A DNA stretch of 64,000 nucleotides from NCBI GenBank assembly GCA_964474045.1, contig CAYYRC010000013.1, forward strand, positions 25,536 through 89,535, in the 5' to 3' direction. This DNA is from JACJWR01 sp964474045. GTDB taxonomy: Bacteria > Actinomycetota > Actinomycetes > S36-B12 > UBA10799. A program made the position numbers and the translations under genes. This document shows positions 47,989 through 56,218 of the stretch, in pieces. The notes under the pieces are model-generated. The model was given only the letters and a program-made list of their open reading frames with translations, made no database searches and was not told the DNA's origin. How positions within the stretch are numbered: position 1 is the stretch's first letter; each line of letters begins with the position of its first letter.

Positions 47989-49350
47989 GTGAGCATGTAC
48001 AACCAGCCCGCTGCTGCCGGTGACTCCCCTTTCGGCCCCCCCGGCGGCGCCCCCAGCCCCGGCGGCGGGGCCGCACCCCCGGCGGCACCGACCCTGCCAC
48101 CCCGCCGGCCCACCCCCCAGCCGACTGCACAACCCGCTGCCCCAGCCCCTACGCCGCCACCCCCGCGCCCGACCGTCCCACCCGCCGCCGCCCCCCAGGT
48201 CCCGGTGCGATCTCAGCCGGGGAAGGCCCGCAAGGTGTCCGCCGACGCCATTCGAACCGCCGATCCGGATGCCGCCCCGGACATCGACGTCTACCTGCGC
48301 GCGCTGGTCGAGCTCGGCGGCTCGGACCTGCACATCAAGGCCGACTGCCCGCCCCGCGTGCGCGTCGACGGCACGCTGGTGGAGCTCAACGTCCCCGACC
48401 TCAGCATCGATGACTGCGAGGACCTGGTGGCGCAAGTCATCCGCGAGGATCAGATCGAGCCCTTCGCGCGCACCAACGAGGCGGACTTCGCCTACCAGCG
48501 CGACGACGTCGGCCGCTTCCGCGTCAACGCCTTCCGGCAGCGCGGCGCGGCGGGCATGGTGTTCCGCCATGTCAGCATCGGCGCCCCGAGCCTGGAGTCG
48601 CTCGGCGTGCCCGATCCGCTCTACCCGCTGGCGCTCGAGCCCCGCGGCCTGGTCCTCGTCACCGGTCCCACCGGGTCCGGGAAGACCACGACCCTGGCCG
48701 GCATGATCGATCACATCAACCTGCACCGGTCGGTCAACATCGTCACCATCGAGGACCCGATCGAGGTCATCCACCACGACAAGATGGCCATGGTCAACCA
48801 GCGCGAGGTCGGCATGGACACCGGCGGCTTCCTCACCGCCCTGCGCGGCGCCATGCGCCAGGACCCCGACGTCATCCTGGTCGGCGAGATGCGCGACGCC
48901 GAGACGGTCAAGGCCGCCCTGGCCGCCGCCGAGACCGGCCACTTCGTCATGTCCACCCTGCACACGGTGGACGCCCAGGAGACGGTCAACCGCATCATCG
49001 ACTTCTTCCCGCCGCACGAGCAGCAGCAGATTCGCTTCGCACTGGCCGGGGCCCTGCGCGGCATCCTGTGCCAGCGGCTGGTGAAGAAGGCCTCCGGCAA
49101 GGGTCGCGCGGTAACCATGGAGATCGCGATCAACACCGGCCGCATCGCCGACGCGATCACCGACGCCGCCAAGACCTCGACGATCATGCAGCTGGTGCGC
49201 GACGGCGGCTACTACGGGATGCAGACCTTCGACCAGCATCTGATCGCGCTGTACCAGCAGGGGACCATCACGCTGGAGACCGCGATCGACGCGTCCACCA
49301 GCCCGCACGACATGCAGGTCGAGATGCGCAAGCAGGGCATCGTCGGGTAG
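47989..49350 (+). CDS. PilT-like type IV pilus/secretion ATPase
   Basis: 453 aa. The first 75 residues are disordered Pro/Ala-rich. The ATPase proper has VYLRALVELGGSDLHIKADCPPRVRVDGTL (PilT N-terminal domain), LVLVTGPTGSGKTTTLAGMIDHIN (Walker A), NIVTIEDPIEV (Asp box), DPDVILVGEMRD (Walker B) and VMSTLHTVDAQETVNRIIDFFP (His box). PilT homologs are hexameric motors that retract pili; some are general secretion ATPases. The canonical AIRNLIRE helix is not obvious in the C-terminal tail. No pilin, PilB, PilC or prepilin peptidase gene is nearby. Confidence 0.9.
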   Translation: MSMYNQPAAAGDSPFGPPGGAPSPGGGAAPPAAPTLPPRRPTPQPTAQPAAPAPTPPPPRPTVPPAAAPQVPVRSQPGKARKVSADAIRTADPDAAPDIDVYLRALVELGGSDLHIKADCPPRVRVDGTLVELNVPDLSIDDCEDLVAQVIREDQIEPFARTNEADFAYQRDDVGRFRVNAFRQRGAAGMVFRHVSIGAPSLESLGVPDPLYPLALEPRGLVLVTGPTGSGKTTTLAGMIDHINLHRSVNIVTIEDPIEVIHHDKMAMVNQREVGMDTGGFLTALRGAMRQDPDVILVGEMRDAETVKAALAAAETGHFVMSTLHTVDAQETVNRIIDFFPPHEQQQIRFALAGALRGILCQRLVKKASGKGRAVTMEIAINTGRIADAITDAAKTSTIMQLVRDGGYYGMQTFDQHLIALYQQGTITLETAIDASTSPHDMQVEMRKQGIVG

Positions 49351-49381
49351 CCGCGGCGCGATTCTGGTTGGATACCGTCAA

Positions 49382-49399
49382 GGTCCGCCCGTGCGGACC
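49382..49399 (+). other. hairpin between the PilT-like gene and the biotin carrier gene
   Basis: GGTCCGC-CCGT-GCGGACC is a perfect 7-base-pair stem with a 4-base loop, 32 bases after the PilT stop. It lacks a T-run; it may be a weak terminator or a processing or 5' element of the carrier gene, whose ATG is 28 bases further. Confidence 0.4.
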
Positions 49400-49426
49400 G
49401 TACAGATCGCTACGGCAGGAGGATCC

Positions 49427-49645
49427 ATGGCCGAGGTTCGCTCAGAGTTGACCGCGAACGTCTGGAAGGTGCTCGTCGCCGAGGGCGATCAGGTGACCGA
49501 CGGGGACACGCTGGTGATCCTGGAATCGATGAAGATGGAGATCCCGGTGATCGCGGAGGCCGACGGCAGGGTGTCATCGCTCGCGGTGGCCGAGGGCGAT
49601 GCGATCGACGAGGACGCGCTGATCGCCGTCATCGACGAGGGCTAG
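49427..49645 (+). CDS. stand-alone biotin/lipoyl carrier protein (TB7.3-like)
   Basis: 72 aa from ATG 49427 with AGGAGG 5 bases ahead. It is one biotinyl domain with Lys36 in ESMKMEIPV, the standard biotinylation site. Full-length matches to mycobacterial TB7.3 are expected. It is the free carrier subunit for a carboxylase. The stop shares CTAG with the stop of the converging biotin carboxylase gene. Biotin rather than lipoate attachment is inferred from M-K-M. Confidence 0.92.
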   Translation: MAEVRSELTANVWKVLVAEGDQVTDGDTLVILESMKMEIPVIAEADGRVSSLAVAEGDAIDEDALIAVIDEG

Positions 49646-50979
49646 GCGCGCATCCGCCCGATGATCCCGGTGGTGTAGTCGCCGCTGACGAACTCGTGCT
49701 CGGCGAGGAGCTCGACGAAAAACGGCAGGTTGTTCTTCGGCCCCTCGACGTGGAAGGCCGCCACGGCCGCTCTGGCCCGGGCGAGCATCGCCTCGCGGGT
49801 GTCGCCCCACACCACCAGTTTGGCCAGCAGCGGGTCGTAGAACGGCGTGACCTTGTTGCCGGCCCGATACCCGGCGTCCACCCGGATGTGCTCGCCGTTG
49901 GGCTCTTCCCAGCGGGTGATGGTGCCCGGCCGCGGCAGGAAGCGCTGCGGGTCCTCGGCGTACACGCGCAGCTCAAGGGCGTGCCCCTGCGGGGCCGGCG
50001 GCTCGCTGCCGAAAGTCGGCTCCAGGCCGGCGGCGATCCGCAGCTGCTCGGCGACCAGGTCCAGGCCGGTCACCATCTCGGTCACCGGGTGCTCGACCTG
50101 CAGCCTGGTGTTCATCTCCAAGAACCACACGTCGCCGGTCGCGGTGTCCAGCAGCAGCTCGACCGTGCCGGCGTTGCGGTAGCCGACAGCCTCGCCGGCG
50201 GCGACGGCGATGGCCCGCAGCCGCTCGCGGAGCTCCTGGCCGACGGCTGGCGAGGGGCTCTCCTCGGCCACCTTCTGGTGCCGGCGCTGAACGCTGCAGT
50301 CCCGCTCCCCCAGCGCCACGACCCGGCCGTCGGCCAGGCCGAGAACCTGCACCTCGATATGCCGTGCGGAGGCGACGAAGCGCTCCACCAGCAGCGCCGG
50401 ATCGGCGAAGAACCGCTCGGCCCGGCTGCGCGCGGTGTCGAACGCGGCGCCGAGCTCCTCCGGATCGCCGGCCACCGACATGCCGATCCCACCGCCGCCG
50501 GCGCTGGCCTTCACCATCACCGGGTACCCGATGCGCTCAGCCTCGGCGAGGGCCTCGGCAGCGGTGTGCAGCGGAACGTCACTACCGGGCGCGACCGGCA
50601 CCCCGGCGGCGGCCATCGTGTTGCGCGCCGCCACCTTGTCGCCCATCGCCCGCATGGCCGCCGGCGGGGGTCCGACCCAGATCAGGCCCGCGGCCATCAC
50701 CCGCTCGGCGAAGTCCGCGCTCTCACTCAAGAAGCCGTACCCCGGGTGGATCGCATCCGCGCCGGTCTGCCGCGCGGCCGCGAGGATCGCGTCGGCGTCC
50801 AGGTAGGACTCCGCGGGCGCGGGCGGCCCGATCGGCACGGCGACATCCGCGTCGGCCACGAACGGCAGCTCGGCGTCAGCCTCCGAGTAGACGGCGACGG
50901 TGGTGATGCCCATGGCCGCGGCCGTGCGGATGATCCGGGCGGCGATCTCGCCCCGGTTGGCTACCAGCAGGGTCTGCAC
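49642..50979 (-). CDS. biotin carboxylase subunit (AccC type)
   Basis: 445 aa ATP-grasp enzyme that carboxylates protein-bound biotin with bicarbonate. LLVANRGEIAARIIRTA opens the N-terminal domain. YPVMVKASAGGGGIGM is the ATP loop, VQVLGLADGRVVALGERDCSVQRRHQKVAEESP follows, and WFLEMNTRLQVEHPVTEMVTGLDLV holds the active-site Glu and Arg. There is no C-terminal biotinyl domain, unlike the large acyl-CoA carboxylase alpha chains of actinobacteria. The free carrier next door is the obvious partner. GTG 50979 is 7 nt from TACGCT. No carboxyltransferase (AccD) gene is in the window. Confidence 0.93.
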   Translation of the reverse strand: MQTLLVANRGEIAARIIRTAAAMGITTVAVYSEADAELPFVADADVAVPIGPPAPAESYLDADAILAAARQTGADAIHPGYGFLSESADFAERVMAAGLIWVGPPPAAMRAMGDKVAARNTMAAAGVPVAPGSDVPLHTAAEALAEAERIGYPVMVKASAGGGGIGMSVAGDPEELGAAFDTARSRAERFFADPALLVERFVASARHIEVQVLGLADGRVVALGERDCSVQRRHQKVAEESPSPAVGQELRERLRAIAVAAGEAVGYRNAGTVELLLDTATGDVWFLEMNTRLQVEHPVTEMVTGLDLVAEQLRIAAGLEPTFGSEPPAPQGHALELRVYAEDPQRFLPRPGTITRWEEPNGEHIRVDAGYRAGNKVTPFYDPLLAKLVVWGDTREAMLARARAAVAAFHVEGPKNNLPFFVELLAEHEFVSGDYTTGIIGRMRA

Positions 50980-50986
50980 GGGGAGC

Positions 50987-50992
50987 AGCGTA
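50987..50992 (-). promoter_or_regulatory. -10 box of the biotin carboxylase gene (leaderless)
   Basis: TACGCT on the minus strand, 7 nt before GTG 50979. Confidence 0.45.
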
Positions 50993-51057
50993 GCCGTCGG
51001 ACCGGAAGCGCCGGTGTGCCAGGATGGCGCTCACCAGACTGCAGAAGGGAGCAATCC

Positions 51058-51132
51058 ATGAGCAAGCGAGGCCGCAAGAAGCGCGACCGCCGCAAGAAGG
51101 GCGCCAACCACGGCCGTCGGCCTAACAGCTGA
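51058..51132 (+). CDS. ribosomal protein bL37 (COX24/AURKAIP1-type)
   Basis: 24 aa, starting MSKRGRKKRDRRKKGAN and ending HGRRPNS. It is nearly all Lys, Arg, Gly and Asn, the pattern of the tiny actinobacterial large-subunit protein seen in mycobacterial ribosome structures (bL37). GAAGGGAG precedes ATG 51058. It is monocistronic on the plus strand, facing the rshA gene tail. It is easily missed by automated callers because of its length. Confidence 0.9.
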   Translation: MSKRGRKKRDRRKKGANHGRRPNS

Positions 51133-51157
51133 CGCCGTGTGGCCGGCCGACCTCCTC

Positions 51158-51496
51158 CTACGCAGGGGGTCGGCCGCCGTCCGGCGGCGAGCCGACCCGG
51201 AAAGTCGTGATCGACGTGAATGAGCTGAAAGACCCCGGGGCCATGTCCAGCCGCCAGCGGCTGACCATCACCGACACCCGGTCGCGGACGCTGTCCGGAA
51301 CCACGTCGTGGGTGCAGGACCGACGCACGAGCAACTTGAGGTCCAGTTCCTCCTGAAACACCCTGCGGCACTCCCCGCATGCCAGCAGGTGGGACTCCAC
51401 GCCCTCGGTCTCGCGATCGCAGAGCTCGCCGTCGATGAACTCGTCGACGTGGGCCATGATGGCCTGACACTGATAGGCGGGGCTCGGGCGGTTCAC
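51158..51496 (-). CDS. rshA: mycothiol-system zinc anti-sigma factor (RshA/RsrA type)
   Basis: 112 aa from GTG 51496. The ZAS core is AHVDEFIDGELCDRETEGVESHLLACGECRRVF, with the H-x3-C-x2-C motif (H-L-L-A-C-G-E-C) plus an upstream Cys. It binds and silences the partner sigma factor under reducing conditions; disulfide stress releases zinc and the sigma factor. The GTG overlaps the sigma stop as GTGA, so expression is coupled. The C-terminus is longer than in most family members (a Ser/Thr/Pro tail). Confidence 0.9.
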   Translation of the reverse strand: MNRPSPAYQCQAIMAHVDEFIDGELCDRETEGVESHLLACGECRRVFQEELDLKLLVRRSCTHDVVPDSVRDRVSVMVSRWRLDMAPGSFSSFTSITTFRVGSPPDGGRPPA

Positions 51497-52218
51497 GGCT
51501 GCTCTCCTTCGCTCTCGCGCAGGTATCCCACATCTCGGGCGTGCTCCAACAGACTCTCGCGCAGGAGTTTGCGGCCGCGGTGCAGACGCGACATCACCGT
51601 GCCGACGGGGGTGCCCATGATCTCGGCGATCTCCTTGTAACGCATGCCCTCGACGTCGGCGAGCAGGACGGCCTGCCGGTAGTCCGGCGAGAGCGCAGCC
51701 AGCGCCTCGGTGACGACCTGCTCCGGGATGCCCTCGAGCACCTCGGTCTCGGTGGACCGCAGCCCGCGGGCGGTGTGCGTCTCGGCCCGGGCCATCTGCC
51801 AGTCCTCGACGGTGTCGGCGTCGGACAGCCGAGGCGTGCGCTGCGCCTTGCGGTAGTCGTTGATGTGCGCGTTGGTCTGGATCCGGAACAGCCAGGCCTT
51901 CAGGTTCGTGCCCGGCTGGTACTTGTCGAAGGCCTTGAAGGCCCGCTCGAAGGTGACCTGCACGAGGTCGGCGGCATCCTCGGTGTTGCCGGTCAGCCGG
52001 AGGGCGTTGCCGTAGAGGACCGGCATGTACGTCTCTAGCACGCGCTCGAAGCGGGCGAGTCGGTCAGCGGCGCTCTCAGTGGCCACGTCGATGTCGGGCC
52101 GGTCGAAGTCCGCATCCGCATCCACGGTGAACGAGACTAGCGACGACAGCAGGTCCGCGCGGATCGGCGGCCCACCCGACTCCGTCGGACTGGGCGGGCT
52201 GGACAGGCGAACGCTCAC
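51493..52218 (-). CDS. sigH: ECF RNA polymerase sigma factor SigH/SigR
   Basis: 241 aa from GTG 52218, chosen because AGGAGG lies 4 bases ahead; another in-frame GTG at 52242 would add 8 residues. Region 2 is MPVLYGNALRLTGNTEDAADLVQVTFERAFKAFDKYQPGTNLKAWLFRI; region 4 is LSPDYRQAVLLADVEGMRYKEIAEIMGTPVGTVMSRLHRGRKLL. It recognises GGAAT/GTT promoters for thiol and oxidative stress genes. A copy of that promoter lies just upstream, so it is autoregulated. The N-terminal 60 residues are low-complexity, as in the longer SigR isoform. Confidence 0.92.
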   Translation of the reverse strand: MSVRLSSPPSPTESGGPPIRADLLSSLVSFTVDADADFDRPDIDVATESAADRLARFERVLETYMPVLYGNALRLTGNTEDAADLVQVTFERAFKAFDKYQPGTNLKAWLFRIQTNAHINDYRKAQRTPRLSDADTVEDWQMARAETHTARGLRSTETEVLEGIPEQVVTEALAALSPDYRQAVLLADVEGMRYKEIAEIMGTPVGTVMSRLHRGRKLLRESLLEHARDVGYLRESEGEQP

Positions 52219-52265
52219 ATGGCCTCCTGGCGGCAGGTGCACTCTGCTCGGTCGGTCATCTGTCC

Positions 52266-52293
52266 AACGCCGTCGGGGGGTGCTGCTATTCCC
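52266..52293 (-). promoter_or_regulatory. SigH-type promoter of sigH
   Basis: On the minus strand GGGAAT (52293-52288) is followed 19 bases after its last base by GTT (C-GTT at 52269-52266), the GGAA(T)-N18/19-CGTT form used by SigH/SigR. It lies about 48 bases before GTG 52218. The -35 overlaps the stop codon of the SRAP gene. Confidence 0.65.
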
Positions 52294-53032
52294 GGCTGGC
52301 GGGCAGGGGGTCGAGCAGCTGCGGCCCGTTGTTGCGCACCGAGTTGACCGCGGTGGAGACGGGATAGGCCACCAGCGCCGCAGCGGTCGCGGCGGGGTCG
52401 AGCAGCGTGCCCGGGTCGCCGCCGAAGTCCGGGTCGAGCCAGTCCGCCCACACCCGCGGGTCCACGTCGATGGGCATGCGGTCGTGGATCTGGCCCAGGC
52501 CGTCGGTCGCGGTGGTGGTCAGGATGGTCGCCGTCCACAGCCAGGCCGCGGGGTCGTCGGGATCCGCCGCCGGATCGCGCCAGATCTCGTAGAGCCCGGC
52601 CATCGCCAAGGTCCCGCCGTCGGCCCGGTGGATGAAGTACGGCTGTTTGCGCGGACGCCTGGGGCTGCCCTCATGAGCCGTGTCCGCGCTGCCGTGCCAC
52701 TCGTAGTAGCCATCGGCGGGCAGCAGGGCGCGCCGATGTGCCCAGGCGCGCCGGAACGACGGCTTCTCGGCGGCAGTCTCCACCCGCGCATTCACCAGCC
52801 TGTGGCCGATGCTGCGGTCCTTGGCCCACGAGGGCACCAAACCCCAGACGACATCAGCCAGCAGCCGCTGCTGCCCGGGCAGGTCGTCGTAGCTGCGCTG
52901 CAGCACCGCATAGACGTGTTTGGTGGGGGCGACGTTGTAGTCCGCGGGGATGGTCGTGGCCGGCGGCCGGGTGACGCCGAACTCCTCGACGAGCTCCGCC
53001 GGGTCCTTGCTGCTCGCGTAGCGACCGCACAT
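52286..53032 (-). CDS. SOS-response-associated peptidase (SRAP/YedK/HMCES-like)
   Basis: 248 aa from ATG 53032, beginning MCGRYA with the catalytic Cys2 after Met removal. NVAPTKHVYAVL (Asn), WGLVPSWAKD, NARVETAAEKPSFRRAW, CRALLPADGYYEWHG-type stretch (here HRRALLPADGYYEW) and PIDVDPRVWADWLDP plus IHDRMP (His) complete the active site. It crosslinks to abasic sites in single-stranded DNA and protects them. TAGGCT lies 8 nt before the ATG, leaderless; the divergent aroA shares a 38-base gap. Confidence 0.93.
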   Translation of the reverse strand: MCGRYASSKDPAELVEEFGVTRPPATTIPADYNVAPTKHVYAVLQRSYDDLPGQQRLLADVVWGLVPSWAKDRSIGHRLVNARVETAAEKPSFRRAWAHRRALLPADGYYEWHGSADTAHEGSPRRPRKQPYFIHRADGGTLAMAGLYEIWRDPAADPDDPAAWLWTATILTTTATDGLGQIHDRMPIDVDPRVWADWLDPDFGGDPGTLLDPAATAAALVAYPVSTAVNSVRNNGPQLLDPLPASRE

Positions 53033-53040
53033 GCCAGCCG

Positions 53041-53046
53041 AGCCTA
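53041..53046 (-). promoter_or_regulatory. -10 box of the SRAP gene (leaderless)
   Basis: TAGGCT on the minus strand, 8 nt before ATG 53032. Confidence 0.45.
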
Positions 53047-53058
53047 CGCCTGCGCCAC

Positions 53059-53064
53059 TACGCT
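53059..53064 (+). promoter_or_regulatory. -10 box of aroA (leaderless)
   Basis: TACGCT, 6 nt before ATG 53071, in the same 38-base gap. Confidence 0.5.
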
Positions 53065-53070
53065 GGGGCA

Positions 53071-54363
53071 ATGGTCGAGGCGTGGCGGGCCCCAGTGGTA
53101 TCCGGACCCCTGCACGGCGCCGTGCAGGTGCCCGGTTCGAAGTCGATCACCAACCGGGCCCTCGTCCTGGCCGCCCTCGCCGACGCGCCGACGCGCATCC
53201 TGGGTGCGCTGCTGGCCCGGGACACCCGGCTGATGGTGGCCGGGCTGCGCGAGCTCGGGGCGGACGTGCGCGCCGGGACGGCTCCCACCGAGCTGCTGGT
53301 CGAGCCGGGCCCGGTGCTCGGGGGTGGCACGATCGACTGCGGCCTCGCCGGGACCGTCATGCGCTTCCTGCCGCCGGTGGCGGCGCTGGCGGCGGCGCCG
53401 GTCGGCTTCGACGGTGACGCCCATGCGCGGCTAAGGCCCCTGGGGCCCCTGGCCGGCGCCCTGCGCGCCCTCGGCGCCCAGGTGTCCGGCGACGCGCTCC
53501 CGATCACCGTCCGCGGCCCCGTCACAGGTCGCGCGGCAACCCTGGACGCCAGCGCCTCCAGCCAGTTCGTCTCCGGCCTGCTGCTGGTGGCACCGGCGCT
53601 GCCCGCCGGGCTCGACCTTCGACACCGCGGACCCGCTCTGCCGTCGCTGCCGCACGTCGACATGACGGTGGCCATGCTGCGCGAGCGGGGAGCCAGGGTC
53701 AGCGCCGAGACCGACGACCCGACCGACTGCCACTGGCAGGTGGCCCCGGGTCCGCTGGTCGGTGGCACGGTGGACATCGAGCCCGACCTGTCCAACGCGG
53801 GGCCCTTCCTGGCGGCCGCGATGGCGACCGGCGGGACGGTGACGATTCCGGGTTGGCCGACCGACACCACCCAGGCCGGGGACCGACTGCGCGGGATCTT
53901 CGCGCAGATGGGGGCCGTCAGCATCGAGCGGACGCCCGCAGGACTGACCCTGTCCGGACCGGCGGACCCGGCATCGCTGCGGGGGCTGACCGCCGACCTG
54001 GGAGAGTGCGGCGAGTTGGTGCCGACGGTAGCCGCGGTGGCGGCCCTGGCATCCTCACCCAGCGAGCTCACCGGGATCGCGCACCTGCGCGGGCATGAGA
54101 CCGACCGGATAGCGGCCCTGGCCGCCGAGCTTCGACGCCTGGGCGCGGGGGTGGTGGAGCTGCCGGACGGCCTGCGGATCATCCCCGGCCCGCTGACCGG
54201 CGCCACCGTGGAGTGCTACGCCGACCATCGGATGGCCACGTTTGGCGCGATCGTCGGGCTGCGCGTACCCGGCGTCAGCCTGAGCGACGTCGGCGCGACG
54301 TCGAAGACCCTGCCGGACTTCCCCCTGCTGTGGCAGTCGCTGGTCGCGACGGCGAACGCATGA
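53071..54363 (+). CDS. aroA: 3-phosphoshikimate 1-carboxyvinyltransferase (EPSP synthase)
   Basis: 430 aa. It joins PEP to shikimate-3-phosphate in the aromatic pathway. VQVPGSKSITNRALVLAAL opens the shikimate site, DCGLAGTVMRFLPP is the PEP/glyphosate-contact loop (often N-A-G-T-A-M-R), and RGHETDRIAALAAELRRLG and YADHRMATFGAI carry the catalytic Asp/Glu and Arg. The first residues (about 12) precede the usual start, but ATG 53071 has a good leaderless -10. rsgA starts 10 bases after its stop, so the two are co-transcribed. Confidence 0.95.
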   Translation: MVEAWRAPVVSGPLHGAVQVPGSKSITNRALVLAALADAPTRILGALLARDTRLMVAGLRELGADVRAGTAPTELLVEPGPVLGGGTIDCGLAGTVMRFLPPVAALAAAPVGFDGDAHARLRPLGPLAGALRALGAQVSGDALPITVRGPVTGRAATLDASASSQFVSGLLLVAPALPAGLDLRHRGPALPSLPHVDMTVAMLRERGARVSAETDDPTDCHWQVAPGPLVGGTVDIEPDLSNAGPFLAAAMATGGTVTIPGWPTDTTQAGDRLRGIFAQMGAVSIERTPAGLTLSGPADPASLRGLTADLGECGELVPTVAAVAALASSPSELTGIAHLRGHETDRIAALAAELRRLGAGVVELPDGLRIIPGPLTGATVECYADHRMATFGAIVGLRVPGVSLSDVGATSKTLPDFPLLWQSLVATANA

Positions 54364-54373
54364 GGCCGCCGCA

Positions 54374-55378
54374 GTGACGCGCCGGCGGGTCGCCGACAGC
54401 TACGACGAGGATGACGTCCGGGTTCGCCCCGGCGGGCGCAACCGTCCGCGCTCAAAGACCCGGCCCGCGCACTCCGGGGCCGCCGACGCGGTGGTGCTGA
54501 CGGTCGATCGCGGTCGGTTTCGGTGCGAGGTCACCGATGCCGAGCCGCCGGTTGCCGTGAGCGCCATGAGGGCCCGGGAGCTGGGCCGCACCAGGATCGT
54601 GGTGGGCGACCGCGTCCGACTGTCCGGGGATGTGTCCGGGACGGACGGGACGCTGGCGCGGATCGTCGCCATCGCCGAGCGCAGCAGCCTGCTCATGCGC
54701 TCCGCCGACGACGCCACCAACGCCGAGCGCCCGCTGGTGGCCAACGCGGACCAGCTGGGAATCGTCGTGGCCGCGGCGGATCCGACACCTCGGTCCGGTT
54801 TCGTGGATCGCTGCCTGGTCGCTGCCTACGACGCAGGGATCGAGCCGCTGTTGATCGTGACCAAGACCGACCTGGCCGATCCGGCCGCGTTTCTGGCCGG
54901 CTACGAGGCGCTGGAGGTGCGCACCGTGGGGCTGCGCCCGGGCATGGCCGAAGAGGCCCTGGAGCCGCTGCTGCGGGGGCGCACGACGGTCTTGGTGGGA
55001 CATTCCGGGGTTGGCAAGTCCACGTTGGTGAACGCGTTGGTGCCGGATGCCGACCGGGCCATCGGTCGCGTCAACGACGTCACCGGCCGAGGACGGCACA
55101 CCTCGACTTCTGCGATCATGCTGGACCTGCCAACCGGCGGCAGGATCGTGGACACGCCGGGCGTGCGCAGCTTCGGTTTGGCGCACGTGCAGCCCGACAC
55201 GGTCGTGGGCGCGTTCGCGGACCTGGCCGGCGGGATCGACGGCTGTCCGCGCGGCTGTAGCCACGATGAGCCGGAGTGCGCGCTGGACGACTGGTGCGCC
55301 AGCGGCGCCGCGCCACCCGAGCGCTTGGCGTCGCTGCGGCGGATTCTGCGCTCCCGCGCCGAGGCGCCGGACTACTGA
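54374..55378 (+). CDS. rsgA: small ribosomal subunit biogenesis GTPase RsgA
   Basis: 334 aa circularly permuted GTPase that checks 30S maturation. An N-terminal basic tail leads into an OB-fold (about 35-115). The GTPase motifs come in the permuted order G4 (LLIVTKTDL), G5, G1 (LVGHSGVGKSTLVNAL), G2 (GRGRHTST) and G3 (VDTPGVRSFG). The C-terminal zinc finger has C-P-R-G-C-S-H and a later C. GTG 54374 is 10 bases after aroA. The aroA-rsgA-hisN order is conserved in actinobacteria. Confidence 0.94.
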   Translation: MTRRRVADSYDEDDVRVRPGGRNRPRSKTRPAHSGAADAVVLTVDRGRFRCEVTDAEPPVAVSAMRARELGRTRIVVGDRVRLSGDVSGTDGTLARIVAIAERSSLLMRSADDATNAERPLVANADQLGIVVAAADPTPRSGFVDRCLVAAYDAGIEPLLIVTKTDLADPAAFLAGYEALEVRTVGLRPGMAEEALEPLLRGRTTVLVGHSGVGKSTLVNALVPDADRAIGRVNDVTGRGRHTSTSAIMLDLPTGGRIVDTPGVRSFGLAHVQPDTVVGAFADLAGGIDGCPRGCSHDEPECALDDWCASGAAPPERLASLRRILRSRAEAPDY

Positions 55379-55402
55379 CGCATCAACCGAATCGGAGAAC
55401 AG

Positions 55403-56218
55403 ATGATGACGCTGCCCGGGCTCACCCCCGATCTGATGCTGGCCCTGGAGCTCGCGGATGAGGCCGACCGGATCACCATGTCGACCTACCTGGACGCCGA
55501 GCTACGGGTGGCGACCAAGCCGGATCGCACCCCCGTGACCGAGGCCGACCAGGGCGTGGAACGGGCGTTGCGCACGCTGTTGGCCACACGGCGTCCCGAC
55601 GACGCTCAACTCGGCGAGGAGTACGGCGCCCTGGGCCACTCAGCAGACCGCTGCTGGATCATCGATCCGATCGACGGCACTGCCAACTTCCTGCGCGGGG
55701 TACCGGTCTGGGCCACGCTCATCGGCCTGGTCGTCGACGGCGCCGCCACCCTCGGCGTCGTGAGCGCCCCGGCGCTCGGGCGGCGCTGGTGGGCCGCGGA
55801 CGGCCAGGCGCGCACGAGCGACGTGAACGGCCGCGTCCGCCGGCTCCGGACGTCGGCTGTCTCGGAGTGGTCGGACGCCTCATTGGCCTACTCGGACCCC
55901 ATTGGCTGGGCGCCCGGCGCCCTGGGGCGGCTGGCCGACGGCGCCTGGCGCACGCGCGGCTACGGCGACTTCCTGTCGCACATGCTGGTGGCGGAGGGCG
56001 CGGTCGATGTGGCGGTCGAGCCCGACCTGGCGCCGTGGGACGTGGCGGCGCTGCTGCCCATCGTGGTGGCCGCCGGCGGCCGCGTCAGCGGCACGACCGG
56101 CGCCGACGTGATCGACTGGGCTGACGGGGCCGCGCCGCCGTCGGTGGCCGCCGGCCTCATCAGCAGCAACGCCCTGCTGCACGACGAGGCGGTCGCCCGC
56201 TACGCCGGTTCCCCCTGA
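55403..56218 (+). CDS. hisN: histidinol-phosphatase, inositol-monophosphatase fold
   Basis: 271 aa Mg2+-dependent phosphatase of the IMPase family. The metal site is in GEEYGALG (Glu), DPIDGTANFLRG (two Asp, Thr) and YGDFLSHMLVAEGAVDVAVEPDLAPWDVAALLPIV (last Asp). The downstream position after rsgA matches the actinobacterial hisN, which removes phosphate from histidinol phosphate. General inositol phosphatase activity is the alternative. Its last 19 bases overlap the end of the opposite-strand permease gene. Two ATGs in a row (55403 and 55406) follow a weak GGAG. Confidence 0.85.
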   Translation: MMTLPGLTPDLMLALELADEADRITMSTYLDAELRVATKPDRTPVTEADQGVERALRTLLATRRPDDAQLGEEYGALGHSADRCWIIDPIDGTANFLRGVPVWATLIGLVVDGAATLGVVSAPALGRRWWAADGQARTSDVNGRVRRLRTSAVSEWSDASLAYSDPIGWAPGALGRLADGAWRTRGYGDFLSHMLVAEGAVDVAVEPDLAPWDVAALLPIVVAAGGRVSGTTGADVIDWADGAAPPSVAAGLISSNALLHDEAVARYAGSP

